64,000 nucleotides of DNA from Deroplatys truncata (GCA_030765065.1 CM060981.1:230275152-230339151); one strand, 5' to 3'. Shown: positions 1 through 11,708, counted from the first letter of the stretch. Notes: generated from the sequence alone by a model not told the origin. Program-made: numbers and translations.

Positions 1-492
1 GCCAGGCAGAAGAAAAAGAACTAAAAATATAGCTATTTTTGCAGATTTTGCTAGTACTCGTGAGTTGGCATTTTCTTCCATGCATGCATAATAGTAACAA
101 AGTGGAGTACTTTGTTGACGTTTAACGATTTGTTTTGAATATGAAAAACTGTCTTAAAAAGGGTGGGTGGATGAACTCAGCCTTTCTAACTGTTCACATC
201 TCTTAAAGTGTGTAATATATGCATTTTCATTCCCTAAATTTTTTTTTTTTTTTTTTTTTTTTTTTCCTGCTTTTCAAATGCCAGTTATCCTTATATTGGT
301 CTATTTAGATAAATACAATAGAATACATTGAATTTTTGCTGTAAATATTAGAATGTTTTATTGACTTTAACTTTCCAGTTATTTGTTTAAGCTTTTATTG
401 TGTACCGGTATCACAATGCTACTATAAGACAGCCCCTTTGCAAAGCTTTCTAGCAGCGCAGAGAAGGAACTAAATTTAAACTAAGCTTTTAG
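1..492. other. AT-rich stretch without a gene
   Basis: No coding potential or recognisable repeat is seen here. It holds a poly-T run of about 26 bases near 240-265. It ends where the first L/B repeat copy begins. Confidence 0.6.
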
Positions 493-1395
493 AAAAATCT
501 GATGTGTTACACTCACATGACTTTCTCTACTCGTGTACAAACTATTTTTACAAACGCTTATTCTCCATCTACTTCATGTTAATCGAGATAAACATTTGCA
601 GACTCTATCTTATTGCTAATTTTCTTGTAGATGTAAGGGGAATATATATTTACAAGGGCAATATAGAAATACAGTAGCCTTTAAGCACATACATATCTCT
701 TAATAGCTAGTTGCTAGGTGCAGCACCATTCCCTTTCCCACAGATTAATACTCTTTGCATATCCAAGACAAAAAAATGAATAACGAATTCCCATTTGAGA
801 AAATAAGTATTGAAAAATTTAAGGAATAACAAGCAATAGCTGGAAAATGGTTCACTCAACAAAAAAAATGTATATGACATAAATTGTGTATTTTAATGCG
901 ATATACATTTTTTGTGTAGTAAAATTTTGTGTATCTCTTATGGTTTACCAGTTATGCAAAAGTCGTTCACAATGAAGAATACTTTTGGAGATATTCCCAG
1001 AAAATTCAAGATCTACATTTTATTTATCAAGAAAATATCTTAAACATATAATATTTTAATCAAAACCATTAGATCCATTTTTGAGAAAATTAAAATTTTC
1101 GAAAAATGTTCCATGTACAGGGTAATCTGGGGTGGGGGTGATTTTCTTGAAAACCTTCGTGTCGCATCTCTGGAAGATACTGAACCTAAATACCAAGTTT
1201 GATGTTTATCCGACTGTTCGTTTGTGAGTTATGCTGTTCACACACACACACACACATGGACATGTTTCTAAAAATGCTTTTTTTTTTTGATTCAGGGGTT
1301 CTCAAAACATGTATTTCCAGTGAAATCTTGGTATCAAATTTTTGGGTGGAATACAATACTTCCGCTACTTACTATACGTAGTAGAGAAAGTAAAA
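493..1395 (+). mobile_element. L/B repeat copy 1 (full length, unclassified family)
   Basis: This is a full copy of the commonest repeat in the window. It opens with ATCTGATGTGTTACACTCAC and ends with TAGAGAAAGTAAAA after a short palindrome (TACGTAGTA). The leader (L) runs to the A-rich run near 770. The body (B) begins ATGAATAACG and carries a short (CA)n tract near 1,240. The subterminal ACTTTCTCTACT near the start is inverted in the end sequence GTAGAGAAAGT. No transposase is encoded and short frames through it are not conserved. It resembles a non-autonomous DNA element, but no target-site duplication was identified and the superfamily is unknown. Confidence 0.75.
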
Positions 1396-1607
1396 ATTGG
1401 AGGTGATGGGCATCCCTGGTCTTAGGCATGATGAGCAGCACTTTATGCAAAGCTCTTTTACTAGAATGCCTCGGCTACTTCTTCAAATTACCAATGCATG
1501 ATGTTACATATAGGTCCTCTTTCCAGATTTACTTTAAAGAACATGATTCTGAAGCTAGAAGACAATAGCAATTTAAATGTTTGTTTATTAGGGACACCAA
1601 TAACTAG

Positions 1608-1750
1608 TTAATCCTTGTTGTGTTTGGAGAACATTATGATGGTCATTTTAGGATCAATTTAATTTTTTTGAATGGGAACCTACAATTGGGTCAACTTAAA
1701 TTGACCCTAAAGTGACCATCACATCCACCTCCAAATAAAACACAACTAAT
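1608..1750. repeat. Imperfect foldback (inverted repeat)
   Basis: The left arm (about 1,610-1,665) contains GATGGTCATTTTAGGATCAA. The right arm (about 1,684-1,750) contains its inverted counterpart TTGACCCTAAAGTGACCATC. The arms are separated by about 20 bases, so the segment could fold into a long imperfect hairpin. It has no coding capacity. A foldback or miniature inverted-repeat element is likely; TIR ends and target duplication are not clear. Confidence 0.55.
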
Positions 1751-3355
1751 GGTATTTACTTTCCCCATAATATCACGTAATTTTTATTCAAGACATTTCT
1801 TTCTACAGTGTTCAGTTTTGGAGACATTGTACAGTCTCAATTTAAATGGTCCCCTATGGGACATCAAATAGAGCTTATTGCTTCCTACTTTGTTACTCTT
1901 CACCTGAAATTCAACTAGTTCTTTTTGTTTTAGGATAAAAATGGCCAAGACTTGGAAAGCTGCAACCCAGTTTCTTACAAGCTAGGAGCATGAAGATGCA
2001 AGGTTGAATGCCTGTGAAGCTAAATGCATTGGAATAGGGTTGTACACAAATAGACATAACAAAGCTAATTTTAACACTCTGCTAGACCAAGGAGGGAACA
2101 TAATCAAATTAAATGAATCCTTAAAGTGTTTTAATGGTGATGATCAAAGATTTAAAAACGTATCTAGATAAATGGTCTCATTAAATACAAGACTGCAAAT
2201 GAGTCATTTTCCATGTAACTTTAATTAGAACTGGATGGTAACTGTAAGAGTAATATTTTACAAAAAGCTTTTCCTTAACATAGTTTTAAAGAAATATTTA
2301 AGTGCCAACTAGCACCAGTAAGAAAGTTTAATAACTCACTGAATAATATATGTATGATAATGCAGCAAATGACAGAGGAACTACTAATTTTGAAATAGTT
2401 ATTAATACATCTGAAATGTGACCTCTTATAAAACCACAGGCCTTCTTTTAGTGGGTTTTCTATCATCTCTGGAATAGCTATGATCCTCAGGCACAAATTT
2501 AACTTAGGAGCTCTGGAGGCTCTTTTTCCTACCCTCATGTGCAGCAATTAGGTCTTTTAATGATTAAAGAGACTTGAAAATTGCATTATTCAATGAGTTG
2601 TTCAATGTCTTTGTCGAAGCTTTTGTCCCAGAGCAGTTCAAAATTTGCATCATTCGGTATACTGTGGTTGACTCAGGAGAATGGCTTTGTCCTTGAACTG
2701 CAAGCATGCAGTTTCACATGTGTATGGTCATAATTATATTGCTTCACATGTATGCAGGTTTTACAGATTTACTTATTGAAAGTATGATTGTAATTGTTTT
2801 GTGTGATGTGGTAATATAATTTATTATGATGCTACTTTGCATAATATTTATTGTTCCAGGAAAGAAAGGATAAGTACCTTTAGAATAGGATGTAAAACAA
2901 TAGAGTGAGAGGGAAGAGCAATACAGCGCTGGCTCAAGTTCGCTTACATCAATCACAAGGTCATAGCTAAGCTCCTGAGCCAAACACAGTAATTAATTTT
3001 GTTTTGTGCATCTCAAGTAGAAAGAGGCAATATGAAATATTTCCTCAAACACATCAACTTATAGCCTAGTTTACTGATCCAATTTACCAATCATTTGCTG
3101 TTAATCATGTATGAATACACATTTGTAAGCATTGGTGTATATAATAGAAGTCACACATTCAGTGAGGTGTAGGAATACCAGATTCAAACTTACAAATTAA
3201 AAAATATAACATTCCAGGGGAAGGTCAACTGGGGAATCCGTATACACGTACCCTTCAGTGTATCATACTATGCGTTTAGCACATCACTTGAAGTGATTTG
3301 TAGCCTAGAAATTTGTCCATTGAATGTTAGTACATCATTCCAGCAAAACAAGGCA
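1751..3355. other. No gene recognised
   Basis: AT-rich sequence between the foldback and the pogo-like element. Short open frames exist on both strands (for example 2,275-2,547 and 2,744-2,983, minus) but none shows a domain, bounded exon structure or codon bias that would support a gene. Confidence 0.5.
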
Positions 3356-6000
3356 CAGTAGAACATTGATTATCTGTTATAGGATCGATGGTTAACTGAA
3401 AATGACGGATAATCCATCTTGATTTAAATTGTAGATTTACTAAGCAATTACACAACTTGCTAAACACACAAGTTTATACCCCGCCGTTGAATCTTTGCAA
3501 TTGACAGTTCGTGTGGCTTCGCCTAACGTTGGCTATATCTGTGGTTGTGACATTGCCAGAGTGGTTAAACAACAACAGCTGATTGTTCTCCTTTCTATTG
3601 TGTCTAAGCCTCATATAAAAAGTGTACTAAGTAGCGAACGTCATTGAGTAATAACTATTTCGTATTATTATTATTGTTAATTGAAAATGACTCAGCATAA
3701 ATATTGCAACATATGTAGGATAAATTAGCACTTTTGACAATATAGAAACAAAATAATGCAAATGCACCTGCTGCAATGAGGAGAAATATAACAAATTATA
3801 AGCTGCAATAACAAAGTTATTTTCACTCACACTGCGTTCCAGATGGTTCAGGAATTTTGTCCTCTTTCTCTTGGAGTTTCACTCCCTTGTAAATAACAGT
3901 TCTCGTGATTAGTTCAAGAGACGCTGCAGTTCGTTGTACGGCTTTATCAGCAGGAATAGAGGTATGCCCATGAACCTTCACGCACACTCGTCCTGTTCAA
4001 AGCATTCCCGGGTCCTTCTTAACAGTTCCATTGCCTGACTGTTAAGTGGTACATCTCGATGCAAAGGATATTCACTTCGTGAATCATCACTTGGTGATCG
4101 GCGCGTCATTGAGACATTGTCGCACTTCAAATCTTGTAGAAATAATATGAATGAAATAAACATAAAAAAATATAGATGTATAAACGAACACCAACAGTAA
4201 GCATAAATATAAAGAACAGTAAACAGTATTAGCTTGCAAAGAACAACTCAAAGCACGTGCTAGATTCACAAACTGAAATACGTGGTTGAAAATAGCTACA
4301 TCCGGCAACAGAGCCGCTTCCGCTTTGTCATAGACCACCCGAAATGCTGCCTTGTGATTGGTTTAGGAAGTTAAACAGTTAAAGATTTTCATCTGGGTTT
4401 TTGCGAGTGTACCAACTTATTTGCTAGCTGTCAAGTGTAATATTTCAACGGCGGAGGTATATGTCAATTTCTTGTATATGTAGAAAAATGGCAACAAAGG
4501 CGGTGGTTGTCCTTGGGACATGGCTGCGCAGTAAGTGGTAACAGACTTTTGTTCCATAAAACCAATACAAGTGCGCATACACTTGCATCAGTTTTTTGTG
4601 AGTTTTGTAGGTACCTTGCTAGGCGACAACTGTATATTATGTTCACTACTATTGTCTGATCACATGACCACTTTGTGATTTGAAACTTAAGTGATATACA
4701 GCTGAAGACATCAGAACAACCTCTTTGACTAAAGTACATATTCATTCTGTATTCAATTCATAACATTTTACAACATTTCCATGGGGAATTGAAAATACAC
4801 ATTCCGTATTGAATAATGCTTGGAAACGCGGACTCAAATCGAACTGAAAGAAGCACTTAGAAAGTACTGTACTCATTGTAACATGCTGATGGCTCATCTT
4901 TTCTTTTTTTCTACAGTTCTTTAAAATTGTAAAAAAAATTTACTGTGCTATAAATATGGTTTAAGCTGCTGGAATATGAATTTAAAGGTGCCATGGCACA
5001 GTCAGAAATTTTTGAGCCATTCTTTGCTTCTTTTTTAACCCAACATACATGCCTACATTTCACCCTTTTCTTCTGAAGCAGTGTTGTGAAATACAAGTTT
5101 TGGTCTGTGTTGTGCTCATCGTTCATGCTACACCTTTTCGTGAAGGAACAATAAACCTGTTGGAAACTGGTGCAATAATAAACAAACTTATACAATTTTC
5201 ATACTAACATTGCGTATTCTTTACAAAACCACATACACTTAATTGAAAACCTTCACCTAACACAGAGAACAAAAGACTAAGATTTATGTTTAATGGGTTC
5301 TCCCTTTTACCAAGTCCAGTTTGCATATTCAACCCATCTGAATACGTATTGAATTTAACATGGAAGCTTCTTCTTCTTCTTCTTCTTCTTCTTCTTCTTC
5401 TTCTTCTTCTTCTTCTTCTTCAACGGATTACCCTCCTCTTTGTAGGACTTAACAAGCCAATGCCTTAAATCAGTAGCCTGTTGAGGAGCAAGCAAACTCT
5501 GGATCATAGCATATCCAGGTTGGATGATCAGCCCAATGCCTGGTATGGTGGTGAAGAAGGAAATGAAATGTAGTGATACAAGAATGAAAGAAAAATTTGC
5601 GGATCAGATTATCCAACCCAGTATTTGCATAGCAACGGAGGAAAACCACAAAAAAACCTTCAATCAGAGTGATCAGTCCCTAGGGGTTTCAACACCTGGA
5701 CCTCCTGAATGCAGGTCTCAGGCATTATCGCCTGAGCCATCCCACTCAGTCAACATGATAACATTCAGTACACATGTATACCCAAACCAATTTCAATTCG
5801 TTTCCTCGTGGAAATGTAGTAATTGTTTCCATGTTCAGGCGGAAAGCGATGTAATGTAGACTTTTGTTTCAAAACAAAGTAATTTTTGCCATGTATAGGG
5901 AATTTTCAATCCAGAACACTAAGCAAACAAAACAAAAACAAAAGATGATGGTTAATGAGTCGAAAGGTTAACTGAAAGGCAGATAATCAAGATTCTACTA
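3356..6000. mobile_element. Pogo/Tigger-like DNA transposon A, degenerate
   Basis: Terminal inverted repeats define the ends. The left end reads CAGTAGAACATTGATTATCT and the right end, read inward, matches it closely (TAGTAGAATCTTGATTATCT), with further inverted similarity including GTTAACTGAAA inside. CAGTAGAAYCTYGATTATC is typical of pogo/Tigger elements, which insert at TA. TA follows the right end, while the left flank has CA. At about 2.6 kb it is close to full Tigger length, but 399 bp of this is an inserted SINE (5,367-5,765). No DDE transposase domain could be read, so it is dead or non-autonomous. Sequence near its right end (5,755-5,840) aligns with the same region of pogo-like element B (7,715-7,805), so the two are one family. 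Confidence 0.65.
5367..5765 (-). mobile_element. tRNA-derived SINE (family 2) inside pogo-like element A
   Basis: Read on the minus strand, it begins near GGGATGGCTCAGGCGATAAT, which holds a good Pol III A box (TGGCTCAGGCG). GGAGGTCC and TTGAAACCCC follow. The 3' end is a (GAA)n tail, seen on the plus strand as (TTC)n at 5,367-5,421. The flanks AACATGG and AACATGA are a plausible 7-bp target duplication, and without the SINE the host sequence aligns with pogo-like element B. A second copy lies at 63,431-63,655. The body motif near ATACTGGG matches ATGCTGGG in that copy. Confidence 0.65.
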
Positions 6001-6748
6001 TATTACATTCTGCTGGTAATGGATAATTAAATTATACTGGGAAAAATACATACATGCTGCGCAGGCAGTAAAAGAGAATGAATCTAATGGAGTGTGTGCT
6101 TAAATTACATATATTTTTATAAAATATGCTGTACTGAATGGCTGTGAATCTTTATGAGATCATAAAGTGAAAACCATCAGAAGTAGTACTATTTATTGTG
6201 ATCATGCCTGATACCTTATCCTTCACATAATTAAATTTTATGGCCTTCAAGAAACTAAAACAGGCCTTTACTGTGTTCTAAGTGATCACTTTATCTTGTC
6301 AGTAACTATATTGTGGATAAAATACTCAGTAAATAGCATCATGTACATAAAATTTGTTTGGTACTAGACTTGCAAGGAAATGTGAACACAGCAGAGAGAA
6401 GAGTGCTGAATGTATTTCTGCATCACTGCCAAACAAAGTACCTTGGGCTGGCTTCACCTACCAATGTTAAACCTTAATACAGTGTTAAAGTGATTAATGT
6501 TGAAGTTAATGCAAATTCTGTTTCATTGAAGAGTTTGAAATTGAGTTTTTATTTATAAATACTCTTTAACTGCTGTGGTCCTTAGTGTCCCATTCTACGA
6601 GGGCTGATCAACAAAGACTGAGACTGATTTTTTCCTGTAGCTTCTGTGATAGTTTCGTATCTGTAACATAAATATTTGAAAAGAGCGGGTTTTTATGTAT
6701 AATGTTGGTAGGCGGCAGCACTCTCGTATTGGTAGGTTGGTATTAATA

Positions 6749-7927
6749 CAGTGGAATCTCGTTAGCACGTTCCTCATTAACACGTTTTCCCGTGTATTAC
6801 GTTGAATTATAAAAGTCCCGGTACCAAATCACCAAATATAATAAATAATGTTTGCTTAGTGCGTTTTCCCAGTCCCGCTTACTACGTTTGAAGTTTGACG
6901 TCCTCATTCGCTGTTTTGGCCAATCCTTGATCGTTACAGTGGGAATAGGCGTTTAACACGTTCATAGTTTGACGTCCTCATTTGCTACTTTGGTCAATCC
7001 TTGGTCACGGGGTGGATATCGGCAGCCAATCACATACATGCATTTAAATATTTGTGTGACACGATTTCTGTGGGCGGGATAGAGAATACTTTACCTTGGC
7101 GTGGTAAACGCAGTAAACGCTAACGATAGTTTCTAATGTTGAGTGATGACCAAACAACCGTAGATTGTATTTTAACTTTTCATTTACAATGAAAAAAAGA
7201 AAGTGTAGTAGGTAAATAACCAACAGTGAAAAACTGAAAAACCTTGATGTAATCACAATCCAAATATAAAACATGTCGGGTACAACATGTCGATATAGTG
7301 CGGAAGTTTCCTCCGTCAACCTTAAACACGATTGTTAGCAAACCTAAATTGATTGAAACTGCTTTTAAAGAAGGGAAAAATACTAAAACAAAACTTTTCT
7401 CTTGGAAAATAGGATTAGAAGAGGACCGGAACGAAATTTGTTGCATGGAAACACCTCCGTATTCGAATCGTCTTGTATACACCAAAGATAATATCGTCTA
7501 TTGTACTCGTAACACGATGCACGCTCATAATGTTTTCTTTTTTAGCAGAAATTGTTATCACATGTGTAATAAAACACACAGCAAAACCACTATTGCCGCT
7601 TCCACAATTCGCAATTTATTTTCTCAAAAACATTCATAACCTAAAAAATCCAAGTTGACCAAAATAAAAGCTTGAAATATTTATTCTCAGGCTTTGTGTA
7701 TCCAAATCCATTTAAACATATTGAATTTAACGTGGAAATGCGGATCGTATTCAGTATGAAATTGTACTCAAAATCAATTTAAATTGCCCATGGAGACGTA
7801 GTAATTATTAGATTTTTATTACCTATGTTCTTAAATTGCAGATTTTGCATTTTCGTTAACACGTTTTCCCGCCTATGACGTCCAAATCCTTAGGTCCCTG
7901 CAAAAACGTACTAACAAGATTCTACTG
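6749..7927 (+). mobile_element. Pogo-like element B (internally deleted), inserted in mariner 1
   Basis: The left end is CAGTGGAATCTCGTTAGCAC; the right end, read inward, is CAGTAGAATCTTGTTAGTAC. TA flanks both sides (6,747-6,748 and 7,928-7,929), as expected for the Tc1/mariner/pogo superfamily. At 7,297-7,390 the plus strand encodes FPPSTLNTIVSKPKLIETAF, which matches the helix-turn-helix of pogo and CENP-B proteins (PSTLSTILKNK type). After this, similarity is lost, so it is a deletion derivative with only a scrap of the DNA-binding domain. Near the left end a segment with GTTTGACGTCCTCATT is present twice (about 6,893 and 6,966). Confidence 0.8.
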
Positions 7928-7971
7928 TACTCTTATTTTGTAGACCCTACGTGCATTTCGCATACCAGACA

Positions 7972-9038
7972 ATGGAGGTGACGCGAGAGGAGCAGTACAG
8001 CGCAATCAAATTCTGTTTTCGTTTAAACCATACAGCCACCAAAACTTATGAAAAGCTGAAGCAAGCGTACAATGAAGATGCACTACCTCGTGCAACAGTG
8101 TTTAGGTGGTTCAAGGACTTCAAAGAAGGCCGACTTGTCAGTGTTAAGCAAGGTGGGCCTGGTGTTTCGGCTTCTGCTGTGACTGAAGTCAACATCAACA
8201 CAGCTGCTGTGATTGTCCGAGAGGATCGGCATATAACATTATGTAACCTCAGTGAAGTGTTGAGAATTTCATATGGCAGTGTGTTTACAATTATGCACGA
8301 CCATCTCCATATGACCCGAGTTTGTGCTCGTTGGGTGCCACATCTGTTGACTCCCGAACAAAAGGCTGTGCGAATGGAGACAAGCCGTGAGGTGCTGCGT
8401 CTCTTTGCTGATGGAGGGGATGCATTTTTTAAATTGATTATCACCGGTGATGAGTCATGGCTGTATCATTATGATCCTGAAGGAAAACAAGCCAGCACAG
8501 TGTGGAAATCGCAAGGTTCTCCAACACCAAAAAAGGCAAAAGTTTTTCCATCTGCAGGGAAAGTGATGGTGATCACATTTTTTGACTGTAATGGAATGAT
8601 TTACCAGCATGCAGTTCCCCCTCACACTAGTTACAGCAGCATACTACAAGTCAGTATTGGCTACACTGAGGAAGCACATTGCAAAGAAACAACCAGAGCT
8701 TTCTTGGACTGGGTGGCGACTTCATCATGACAATGCACGGCCTCACGTCGCAAATCAAGTCATGCAGTTTCTGGCTCGATTCAACATTACCTGTGTACCA
8801 CATCCACCTTATAGCCCCGATCTTGCACCCTGTGTCTTTTTTTTTTATTCCCATCACTAAAGGCAAAGCTTAGGGGTATTCGATTTGAGAACTCTGAAGC
8901 AGTGAGGGGATTCTCAAGGACCTGACAAAGAATGGTCTGCAGCACGTGTTCAAGGACTGGCAGAGACGCTATAAAAAGTGCATTGATGTAGGAGGGGACT
9001 ACTTTGAAAAAGATCATGTAAACATTGAATTGGAGTAA
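7972..9038 (+). pseudogene. Mariner transposase pseudogene (element 1)
   Basis: The ATG at 7,972 opens MEVTREEQYSAIKF, followed by the paired helix-turn-helix region, the linker region containing WVPHLL and the catalytic core. Catalytic Asp 1 is in TGDESW and Asp 2 in HHDNARPH. In the D34D position the third Asp reads Val (DLAPCVFF instead of DLAPCDFF), so catalysis would fail. The reading frame shifts near 8,625, again near 8,835, and once more near 8,910. The last frame ends in a typical mariner tail (YKKCIDVGGDYFEK) and a TAA at 9,036-9,038. The transposase normally cuts and pastes its own element at TA; this copy cannot make it. Confidence 0.9.
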
Positions 9039-9525
9039 TAAACATCTGTGAAAAAAAAATCAGTCTCAGTCTTTGTTGATCAGCCCTCGTATATTGGGCG
9101 TGAAAGACCATAATTTTTCTCAGAGGCCTCTTTATCAAGCTTGAGGTTCTTTTACGCGGCGTAAATTTACAACACAGAACCACTGGCTTTACTTCCCTTC
9201 CAAAGTATGTAAGGACTTTTACGTCCGAAAAAAATCCATCGCCCTCCACCGAATTTGAACCCGCGACCTCGGAAACTAGAAGCTAGTAACCACAACACCA
9301 CGAAGGATGAGTCATTGAAGAGTGTTAAGTGTAACATTGTGCTAAACTTCGTCTTAAGTTAACATCGACTTACCCTCTATGATAAGAGTACTAGCAGGAT
9401 GTGTAAGGGAGGAGACCATTAGAATGACCTATTTTGCACATGTCCACTCTGTTGAAGCATGGTATAATATTCTGGCGGTAGACAGCTGCAAGTAAGGTAT
9501 GCTTCATAATGCAAAAGATGTTTTT

Positions 9526-9611
9526 TTTTTCAGGCGTAAAAATCCTTAATATGGCTTCCTTTGGAAAGGAAGTAAAGGCCAGTGTCTATAAATATAACTC
9601 AATTTAATTTG
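9526..9611 (+). mobile_element. SINE family 1, 3' fragment
   Basis: The segment GGCGTAAAAATCCTTAATAT followed by GGAAGTAAAG and an end in ATAACTCAATTTAATTT matches the 3' portion of SINE family 1 as at 10,140-10,372, with the middle deleted. The 5' tRNA-like head is absent. Flanks at 9,309-9,525 and 9,612-10,078 hold no recognised gene. Confidence 0.6.
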
Positions 9612-10078
9612 ATTTTAAAATAGTCTGAGCCATGGTAGGAGCAAGTCCAAGAACATCATGTAAACCTGTATTAAAAAAGTTGGGCCTCTCCCTTGTAGCT
9701 ACGTATTTTAAATAATGTTTATCCATAAAAAGCATAAATAATAGAGATTCGCCTTTTATAAAGAATGCAGTGTGTCAATGCAATACAATACAAGAGAAAA
9801 CACAAATCTAAATGTATAGTTATATGAACATAATACCTCCCTGTACCAAAAGAACATATTGCACTCTGGTATAAAGGTTTTAAACTATCCTTAAAGGCAC
9901 GTCTAATTAACCACTGGTTCTACTGAATTCAAATTTCCATATACATGATAACAAATAACTGATTTTTATGTATATATTTTGATATTCATAGGTATCTTAA
10001 TATTCGTGTATACTTATATTGCATTGTTTTATCATGACAGTTAACTGGATCAATTACTACTATTACTACCACCACCAT

Positions 10079-10372
10079 TCTCCTCCGTGGTGTAGTGGCT
10101 ACCATGCTAGCCTCTAGTTCCTGAGGTCCCAGTCTCAAACCCAGCGGAGAGCGATGGATTTTTTTCGGGCATAAAAATCCTTAGCATAGGTTCCTTCGGA
10201 AGGGAAGTAAAGCCGGTGGTCCTGTGTCGTAGATTTATGGCATGTGAAAGAACCTCAAGTCTGATAAAGAGGCCTTTGAGCAAAATTTCCGGTCTTTCAC
10301 ACCCAATATAGAATAGGGCACTAAGGACCACAGCAGTTGAAGAGCAGCATAAATAAAACTCAATTTAATTTC
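10079..10372 (+). mobile_element. SINE family 1, full copy (tRNA-derived)
   Basis: It starts CTCCGTGGTGTAGTGGCTAC, where TGGTGTAGTGG fits the Pol III A box. A degenerate B box is near CTCAAACCC at about 10,135. The body follows, with CGGGCATAAAAATCC and the paired motifs CTTCGGAAGGGAAGT. It ends in AATAAAACTCAATTTAATTT. The tRNA-like 5' head, tRNA-unrelated body and simple A/T-rich tail are standard for SINEs, which move with LINE machinery. Five other copies or fragments are in the window. Confidence 0.8.
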
Positions 10373-10837
10373 ACCATCACCACTACTCTTGACCAGCTTA
10401 AACACAAGGTGACTATTGTCAGATAACTATAATCTTCCCCCCTACTCTCTGCCTATAGAACATTCTGGAATTCTAACCAGCGGCTGTATAAGCAAGTAAG
10501 GCGGTGAGTCAGTAACTGAGTTAGGGAGTGCATTTCAGGTGCGACAAGCAGTGCTGCTCTTACGGAAGATTAGGAAGTCTTCTGTTGGCTCCCCATCAGG
10601 TAACCATCCAGAAGAAGAGGCTACATTGTGTATATTTCATTATGCCAGTACACCATGAAGAAAGTGAAGTGACAGTTGAAAACGGACAAAGTCACAATAT
10701 TCACAGTGGTACCCGAAAACAAGGAAGGGAAAAGCATTGACATGCATAGAGAATTCTTTCAGGTTTAACGTACATTTAAAGATTTACCTACTCATTTTAG
10801 AGTTTCAGTTTTACCTCTGTGCTGCTGCATGACAGAA
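10373..10837. other. No gene recognised
   Basis: The stretch between the SINE and L/B copy 2. A 70-residue open frame at 10,528-10,740 (plus) has no recognisable domain and is probably chance. Confidence 0.5.
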
Positions 10838-11673
10838 AAATCTGATGTGTTACACTCACATGACTTTCTCTACTCTTGTACAAACTATTTTTACAAACGC
10901 TTATTCTACATATGCTTCATGTTTATCGAGATGTTAATCTTATTGCTAATTTTCTTGTAGATGCAAGGGGAATTGGTAGGCTTTAAGCGATAGTCAAATA
11001 TTTTAAGAGCTGGTTGCTATGTGGAGTATTCCATTCTCTTTGCATTACCAGGACAAAAAAAAATGAATAACGAATTCCCATTTGAGAAAAAGTATAAGTA
11101 TTGGAAAATTTAAGGGAATAACAAGCAATATCTCGAAAATGGTTCACTCAACAACAAAAATGTACATGACATAAATTGTGTATTTTAACGCGGATTACAT
11201 TTTTTGTGTAGTAAAATTTTGTCTATCTCTTATGGTTTACTAGTTATGCAAAAAGTCATTCACAATGAAGAATACTTTTGGAGACATTCCCAGAAAACTC
11301 AAGATATACATTTTATTTGTCATAAAAGTATCTTAAATATATGATATTTTAATCAAAATCATTAGAGCCATTTTTGAGAAAATTAAAATTTTCGAAAAAT
11401 GTTCCATGTAAAGGGCGGGGGGGATTTTCTTGAAAACCTTTGTGTCGCATCTCTGGAAGATACTGAACCTAAATACCAAGTTTGGTGTTTATCCGACTTC
11501 GTTTCTGAGTTATGCTGTTCACAAACAGACACACACACACGGACATGTTTCCAAAAATGCTTTATATCCATTCAGTGCCTCTCAAAACATGTATTTCCGG
11601 TGAAATCTTGATATCGAATTTTTGGGTGAAATGCAATACTTCCCCTACTTAGTATACGTAGTAAAAGTAAAAA
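10838..11673 (+). mobile_element. L/B repeat copy 2 (full length)
   Basis: It begins AATCTGATGTGTTACACTCA and contains the internal A-rich junction before ATGAATAACG (near 11,060). It ends in TATACGTAGTAAAAGTAAAA, slightly eroded. It lies only about 35 bp beyond the poly(A) signal of the host gene on the opposite strand. Confidence 0.75.
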
Positions 11674-11708
11674 TTAAAGAAAATTAACAACACATATTTA
11701 AATGAAGT

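Larger units (their letters stand above)
6598..9089 (+). mobile_element. Mariner element 1 (holds pogo-like element B)
   Basis: The terminal inverted repeats are near perfect for over 30 bp: the left begins CGAGGGCTGATCAACAAAGA and the right ends with its complement. Both sides carry the TA duplication (6,596-6,597 and 9,090-9,091). The span is 2,492 bp. Removing the 1,179-bp pogo-like insert and its duplicated TA leaves 1,311 bp, the normal mariner size. It sits inside a SINE. Confidence 0.92.
6539..9308 (-). mobile_element. tRNA-derived SINE (family 1), split by a mariner
   Basis: The two halves, 6,539-6,597 and 9,092-9,308, are one SINE on the minus strand. Comparison with the copy at 22,203-22,493 shows the break falls in CATTCTATATTGGG. 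Mariner 1 sits at the TA of this site, duplicating it, so the halves rejoin exactly without the insert. The tRNA-like head, with TTTGAACCC (B-box-like) and a GGTGT motif, is at the right end. The A/T-rich tail complementary to AATAAAACTCAATT is at the left end. Confidence 0.8.

Noticed and set aside
5286-5468. Leu-rich open frame
   Set aside because: It is a translation of the (TTC)n SINE tail and its flanks. The Leu run comes from the microsatellite.
7298-7639. 113-codon frame as an intact protein
   Set aside because: Only the first ~30 residues match the pogo/CENP-B helix-turn-helix. The remainder is frame read-through in a deletion derivative.
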